DNA of 9,879 bases from Deltaproteobacteria bacterium (GTDB taxonomy: Bacteria > Myxococcota_A > UBA796 > UBA2385), in NCBI GenBank assembly GCA_015489145.1, contig WGAH01000012.1, positions 1 through 9,879 on the forward strand, read 5' to 3'. The translations under genes were made by a program, and so were the position numbers. Under the pieces are notes generated by a model. The model did not search any database. It was given only the letters and a program-made list of their open reading frames with translations, and was not told the DNA's origin. This document shows positions 6,735-9,879 of this stretch, piece by piece (the stretch's first letter is position 1; the number at the start of each line of letters is the position of its first letter).

Positions 6735-6779
6735 TTGTCATGAATTGGCGAACGGGATCCCAAGGCCCGCCTTTCCGGC

Positions 6780-6785
6780 TAATCT
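6780..6785 (+). promoter_or_regulatory. Possible -10 element (TAATCT) for the subtilase gene
   Basis: TAATCT stands out in an otherwise GC-rich gap, about 80 bp before the ATG, and would give a leader of roughly 73 nt. No convincing -35 is found 16-18 bp upstream; TTGTCA at 6735-6740 is too far away. A GGGATCCC palindrome (6754-6761) lies between and could be an operator. Low confidence. Confidence 0.25.
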
Positions 6786-6798
6786 CGGACCAGGTTCC

Positions 6799-6820
6799 AG
6801 GCGGGAGGCTCGACCCGCCT
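6799..6820 (+). promoter_or_regulatory. Leader hairpin upstream of the subtilase
   Basis: AGGCGGG (6799-6805) pairs perfectly with CCCGCCT (6814-6820), seven base pairs with an 8-nt loop. It lies 33 nt upstream of the GGGAGG ribosome site (6854-6859). It may stabilise the mRNA or modulate initiation; no ligand-binding fold is recognisable. Confidence 0.35.
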
Positions 6821-6864
6821 CCACCCCGCGGGCCCGCCCCGCACACCCGCCCCGGGAGGCTTCC

Positions 6865-8871
6865 ATGTCCGCTCGTTCGCTGCTGTTCCTCGTCCTCGCC
6901 GCCGGCTGCTCCGCCGACGGGCTCGCCCCCGTCGACCTGGCCGGCGATCCGTCCGGCGACGGCTCGGCCCCCGGCGCCCTCGACCTCAGCCGCCTCAGCC
7001 CCGGCGTGGACTACCGCACCGACCGGGTGCTCGTGGGCAGCCGCGGCGGCCCGGTGGACGCGGTGCGCTACGGGCGCGACACCCTGCCGCTGCTGCGCGA
7101 CTGGCCCGAGCTGGGCGCCGCCGCCGTGGCCGTCCCCGCCGGCGTCGACGTCGAGACGGTGATCGAGGCCCTCCGCGCCACCGACAAGCTCGCCTGGGTC
7201 GAGCCCGACCTGGTGCGCCACGCCTCGGCCACCGTCGACGACCCCTACCGCAGCTACCAGTGGAACTTCGACAGCATCGACGTCGAGACGGCGTGGGACT
7301 ATTCCACCGGCTCCGGGGCGGTGGTGGCGGTGCTCGACACCGGCGTGAAGTCCGGCCCCTACGACGGCATCGCCAACCTCGGCAGCGGCTGGGACTTCGC
7401 CAACGGCGACGCCGATCCCACCGACGACAACGGCCACGGCACCCACGTCGCCGGCACGATCAACCAGGCCACCGACAACGCCTCGGGCGTGGCCGGCATC
7501 GCCTACGACGCCACCATCATGCCGGTCAAGGTGCTCGACCGCTTCGGCTCCGGCTACGCCAGCGACATCATCGACGGCATCACCTGGGCGGCCGACAACG
7601 GCGCCGACGTGATCAACATGTCGCTGGGCTCGTCGTACGGCTCGGCGGCCGAGGAGAGCGCGGTGAACTACGCCGCCGCCGCCGGCGTGTTCATCGCCGC
7701 CGCCGCGGGCAACTCCGGTTCGAGCGCCGGCGTGGACTACCCGGCCCGCTACACCGAGGTCGTCGCCGTGGGCGCCACCGACGCCCGCGACCAGCGCACG
7801 AGCTACTCGAGCTACGGCACCGGCCTCGAGATCATGGCGCCGGGCGGCGACACGACCCGCGACGACAACGGCGACGGCTACGGCGACGGCATCCTCCAGG
7901 AGACCTTCGAGCGCTCGACCTGGGGCTACTACTTCTACGAGGGCACCAGCATGGCGACCCCGCACGTCGCCGGCGTGGCCGCCCTGCTGAGCGCCGCCGG
8001 GGCCACCCGCGACGAGATCCGCGCCACGCTGCAGGACTCGGCGCGGGACATCGGCACCGCCGGCTTCGACTCCCGCACCGGCTACGGGCTCCTCGACGCC
8101 GGCGCGGCCCTGGCCCTGTGGTCGGGCTCCTCGGCCACCGACGCCGACGGCGACGGCTGGACGGTCGCCGACGGCGACTGCGACGACAGCGACCCCACCG
8201 TGTACCCGGGGGCGGTCGAGACCTGGTACGACGGCGTCGACCAGGACTGCGACGGGGCCAGCGACTACGACGCCGACACCGACGGCTACGACAGCGACGC
8301 CTACGGCGGGACCGACTGCGACGACGCCGACGCGGCGGCCAACCCCGGCGCCGCCGAGGTCTGCGACGGGGTCGACAACGACTGCGACGGCCTCGTCGAC
8401 GACGACGACCCGGACGTGACCGACGCGAGCTGGTGGTACGTGGACGGCGACGACGACGGCTACGGCTCGGCCTCGGCCGTGCAGGCCTGCACCGCCCCCT
8501 CGGGCACCGTCGACAACGGCGACGACTGCGACGACACCGACGCCAGCATCTACCCGGGCGCCCCCGAGGTCTGCGACGACGGCATCGACCAGGACTGCGA
8601 CGGCGTCGACGAGACCTGCCCCACCGGCGACACGACGCCCCCGACGATCACCGGCGGCTCCTACTCCCGCTGGTACCGCTGGCTCGTGGTGCGCTTCACC
8701 ACCGACGAGACCGCCACCGGCCTGGTGTGCACGGATCGCGGCTACTGCGCGAGCACCGGCCCCGGCACCAGCCACGACACCGGCTGGTTCTTCGCCCCGG
8801 GCCGCAGCTTCACCGTCGAGCTGACCGACACCGCCGGCAACACCGCCACCTACGGGCCCTACGCCCTGTAG
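6865..8871 (+). CDS. Subtilisin-like (S8) serine protease lipoprotein with three MopE-type metal-binding repeats
   Basis: 668 aa. The ATG at 6865 has GGGAGG 5 nt upstream and gives a lipoprotein-type N-terminus, MSARSLLFLVLAAGC (Cys15). The lipobox AAGC has Ala at -3, slightly off consensus. A propeptide-like region (about 20-130) precedes the S8 domain with a complete triad: Asp158 (VLDTG), His191 (GHGTHVAG) and Ser362 (GTSMATPHVAG), with oxyanion Asn283 (AAAGNS). Residues about 424-587 hold three Asp/Cys repeats of the form DCDD-x-D-PG-E-D-DCDG, the putative metal-binding motif known from MopE-type proteins of Myxococcota. A beta-sandwich-like C-terminal domain (about 590-668, TTPPTITGGS onward, ending TAGNTATYGPYAL) follows. 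It probably acts outside the cell, tethered to a membrane, after propeptide removal; whether the repeats bind Ca2+ or another ion is unknown. The catalytic domain appears intact. Confidence 0.92.
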   Translation: MSARSLLFLVLAAGCSADGLAPVDLAGDPSGDGSAPGALDLSRLSPGVDYRTDRVLVGSRGGPVDAVRYGRDTLPLLRDWPELGAAAVAVPAGVDVETVIEALRATDKLAWVEPDLVRHASATVDDPYRSYQWNFDSIDVETAWDYSTGSGAVVAVLDTGVKSGPYDGIANLGSGWDFANGDADPTDDNGHGTHVAGTINQATDNASGVAGIAYDATIMPVKVLDRFGSGYASDIIDGITWAADNGADVINMSLGSSYGSAAEESAVNYAAAAGVFIAAAAGNSGSSAGVDYPARYTEVVAVGATDARDQRTSYSSYGTGLEIMAPGGDTTRDDNGDGYGDGILQETFERSTWGYYFYEGTSMATPHVAGVAALLSAAGATRDEIRATLQDSARDIGTAGFDSRTGYGLLDAGAALALWSGSSATDADGDGWTVADGDCDDSDPTVYPGAVETWYDGVDQDCDGASDYDADTDGYDSDAYGGTDCDDADAAANPGAAEVCDGVDNDCDGLVDDDDPDVTDASWWYVDGDDDGYGSASAVQACTAPSGTVDNGDDCDDTDASIYPGAPEVCDDGIDQDCDGVDETCPTGDTTPPTITGGSYSRWYRWLVVRFTTDETATGLVCTDRGYCASTGPGTSHDTGWFFAPGRSFTVELTDTAGNTATYGPYAL

Positions 8872-8878
8872 GCCGCCG

Positions 8879-8904
8879 GCCGCCGGCTCCATTAGGGGGG
8901 CGGC
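8879..8904 (+). promoter_or_regulatory. Bulged hairpin between subtilase and HAD gene
   Basis: GCCGCC (8879-8884) pairs with GGCGGC (8899-8904); after a GG bulge, CTCC (8887-8890) pairs with GGGG (8895-8898, one T-G wobble), closed by an ATTA loop. It begins 7 nt after the subtilase stop and ends right at the GGGAGG ribosome site (8905-8910) of the next gene. It could attenuate read-through or control initiation. Confidence 0.45.
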
Positions 8905-8916
8905 GGGAGGTGCGCG

Positions 8917-9738
8917 ATGGCGCTGGACGGCGTGGCGGGACTGCTCCTCGACCTCGACGGGGTGTTCTACGTCGGGGACGAGGCGGTCCCCGGATCGGTC
9001 GAGGCGGCCCGGGATCTCGCGGCCCGCGGCTACGCGATCCGCTTCCTGACGAACACGACGATGCGCCCCCGGGCGGCGCTGCTCCGGCGGCTGCGCGCCC
9101 TGGGCCTCGACGTGGCTCCCGAGCAGCTCCTCACCCCGGCGGTGCTCGCCGCCCGGCTCATGCGCGCGGGCGGGGGCGGGGCCTACCGCCTCGTCGCCCA
9201 CCCCGACCTCGCCGCCGACCTCGGCCCCGGCGCCGTCGCCGCCGACGACGAGGCCGCCGACGACGAGGCCGCCTCCCCCCGGCCGCGCTGGGTCGTGCTC
9301 GGGCTGCACCCGCCCTTCTTCCGCCACGAGGTGCTCGGCGTCGCCTTTCGCGACCTCCTCGCCGGCGCCCGCCTCGTCGCCCTGCACGCCAACCGCATGT
9401 GGCGCACGGCGCGGGGCATGGAGCCCGGCCTGGGCATGGTGGTGCGGGGGCTCGAGTACGCCGCCGGGGTCGAGGCGACGGTGGTGGGCAAGCCCGCCCG
9501 CCCCTTCTTCGAGGAAGCGCTGGGCACCTTCGAGGACCTCGGTCGCGAGCGCGTGATCATGGTGGGCGACGACGTGGACAGCGACGTCGGCGGGGCCCAG
9601 GGGGCGGGGCTGCGCGGCGTGCTCGTCCGCACCGGCAAGTTCAGCGAGGCCACCCTCGCCGCCAGCCCGGTGGAGCCCGACCTGGTGGTGGACGACCTCG
9701 CGGCGCTGGCGCGCGCGCTGCCGGCCCGGCCCCGGTAG
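8917..9738 (+). CDS. HAD-superfamily IIA hydrolase (NagD/LHPP-like phosphatase)
   Basis: 273 aa, cytoplasmic. ATG with GGGAGG 6 nt upstream. HAD motif I is DLDGVFY (nucleophile Asp12, acid Asp14), motif II is TNTT with Thr45-Asn46, motif III is GKP with Lys192, and motif IV is GDDVDSD (Asp218, Asp219, Asp223). The long C2-type cap between motifs II and III places it in subfamily IIA with NagD, 4-nitrophenyl phosphatase and the LHPP/HDHD2 type. Length fits LHPP-like members. By family it is a Mg2+-dependent phosphatase; the substrate cannot be told from sequence. Odd feature: a duplicated ADDEA pentapeptide at 109-118 in the cap. It follows the subtilase after 45 bp with a hairpin between, so co-transcription is possible but functional linkage is doubtful. 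Confidence 0.9.
   Translation: MALDGVAGLLLDLDGVFYVGDEAVPGSVEAARDLAARGYAIRFLTNTTMRPRAALLRRLRALGLDVAPEQLLTPAVLAARLMRAGGGGAYRLVAHPDLAADLGPGAVAADDEAADDEAASPRPRWVVLGLHPPFFRHEVLGVAFRDLLAGARLVALHANRMWRTARGMEPGLGMVVRGLEYAAGVEATVVGKPARPFFEEALGTFEDLGRERVIMVGDDVDSDVGGAQGAGLRGVLVRTGKFSEATLAASPVEPDLVVDDLAALARALPARPR
9241..9270 (+). repeat. Two tandem 15-bp units (GCCGACGACGAGGCC)
   Basis: Two perfect in-frame copies at 9241-9255 and 9256-9270 encode ADDEA twice in the cap domain of the HAD hydrolase. The acidic insert precedes a conserved-looking RWVVLGL strand and is probably a surface loop created by slippage or recent duplication. Confidence 0.9.
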
Positions 9739-9745
9739 GCGGGCC
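9723..9745 (+). terminator. Possible terminator spanning the HAD stop codon
   Basis: GGCCCG (9723-9728) pairs with CGGGCC (9740-9745) across an 11-nt loop containing the TAG, followed by TGTT. Short stem and weak T-tract; tentative. Confidence 0.3.
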
Positions 9746-9767
9746 TGTTCGGAAAACGTCAGCGGGA

Positions 9768-9799
9768 AGGCGAACGACGCCTCGAAATCGGCCTATACT
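9768..9799 (+). promoter_or_regulatory. Promoter for the right-edge lipoprotein, with an operator-like palindrome
   Basis: TATACT (9794-9799) is a near-consensus -10, flanked on both sides by GGCC. At the expected -35 position lies a palindrome AGGCG-AACGA-CGCCT (9768-9782) instead of a TTGACA-like box. This suggests that transcription may depend on, or be blocked by, a DNA-binding regulator. Transcription would start near 9806, leaving a leader of about 15 nt with GAGG (9810-9813). Confidence 0.5.
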
Positions 9800-9820
9800 G
9801 GCCGCATCCGAGGTCGCGTC

Positions 9821-9879
9821 GTGGTCGCCCTGCTCCTCCTCGCCTGCGCGCAGGCTCCGCCCGCCCTGCCGGGCCGATG
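9821..9879 (+). CDS. Lipoprotein, partial (N-terminus only, runs off right edge)
   Basis: From GTG at 9821 the frame reads MVALLLLACAQAPPALPGR to the end of the window. The hydrophobic run ending in LLAC (lipobox, Cys9) is a compact lipoprotein signal. GAGG at 9810-9813 is a ribosome site 7 nt upstream, and a TATACT -10 lies ahead of it. The n-region has no basic residue, unusual for a signal peptide; no usable start codon exists further upstream in the frame. Only 19 codons are visible, so function cannot be assigned. The whole call rests on promoter, ribosome site and lipobox agreeing. Confidence 0.55.
   Translation, partial: MVALLLLACAQAPPALPGR

Noticed and set aside
6735..6762. TTGTCA and TTGGCG as -35 boxes for the subtilase promoter
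   Set aside because: They lie 39 and 29 bp from the only -10-like hexamer, outside the usual 16-18 bp spacing.
6250..9387. Minus-strand open frame of more than 1000 codons
   Set aside because: Gly/Val/Ala-rich antisense shadow of the subtilase and neighbours, produced by GC-rich third positions; no recognisable domain.

Overview
The window is very GC-rich, and two adjacent secreted proteins end in the tripartite signal (Cys motif, hydrophobic helix, Arg cluster) known as MYXO-CTERM, preceded by Asp-Thr-Gly linkers. A third secreted protein carries three MopE-type Asp/Cys-rich metal-binding repeats. Together these point to Myxococcota (former Deltaproteobacteria), probably an uncultured or environmental lineage; this placement is inference from protein architecture, not from a marker gene.

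Layout. Positions 1-600 (minus strand) hold the 5' two hundred codons of a Cys-rich lipoprotein that continues past the left edge. A 526-bp non-coding gap (601-1126) separates it from a divergent plus-strand block. In that gap lies the most unusual item: a 243-bp palindromic element (731-973) with gap-free 76-bp imperfect inverted arms around a 91-bp core, flanked by GGGC on both sides. The plus-strand block starts with two translationally coupled genes (GTGA overlap): a modular cell-wall amidase (1127-3826) and an HExxH metalloprotease (3823-5163). Both appear to be surface-anchored. Then come a P-loop protein of the cyclic 2,3-diphosphoglycerate synthetase family (5358-6683), a subtilisin-like lipoprotein protease with MopE repeats (6865-8871), a HAD-IIA phosphatase (8917-9738) and, at the right edge, the start of another lipoprotein gene behind a TATACT promoter-like site (9821-9879).

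How the genes relate. Five of the seven genes encode exported proteins, and three of those are hydrolases of cell wall or protein. The amidase-metalloprotease pair is the only convincing operon. The P-loop protein and the HAD phosphatase look like cytoplasmic housekeeping or metabolic genes; their intergenic gaps, strong Shine-Dalgarno sites and intervening hairpins suggest partly independent units. I see no tRNA, rRNA, CRISPR array, integrase or transposase gene. Very long open frames on other strands are by-products of GC-rich codon usage.
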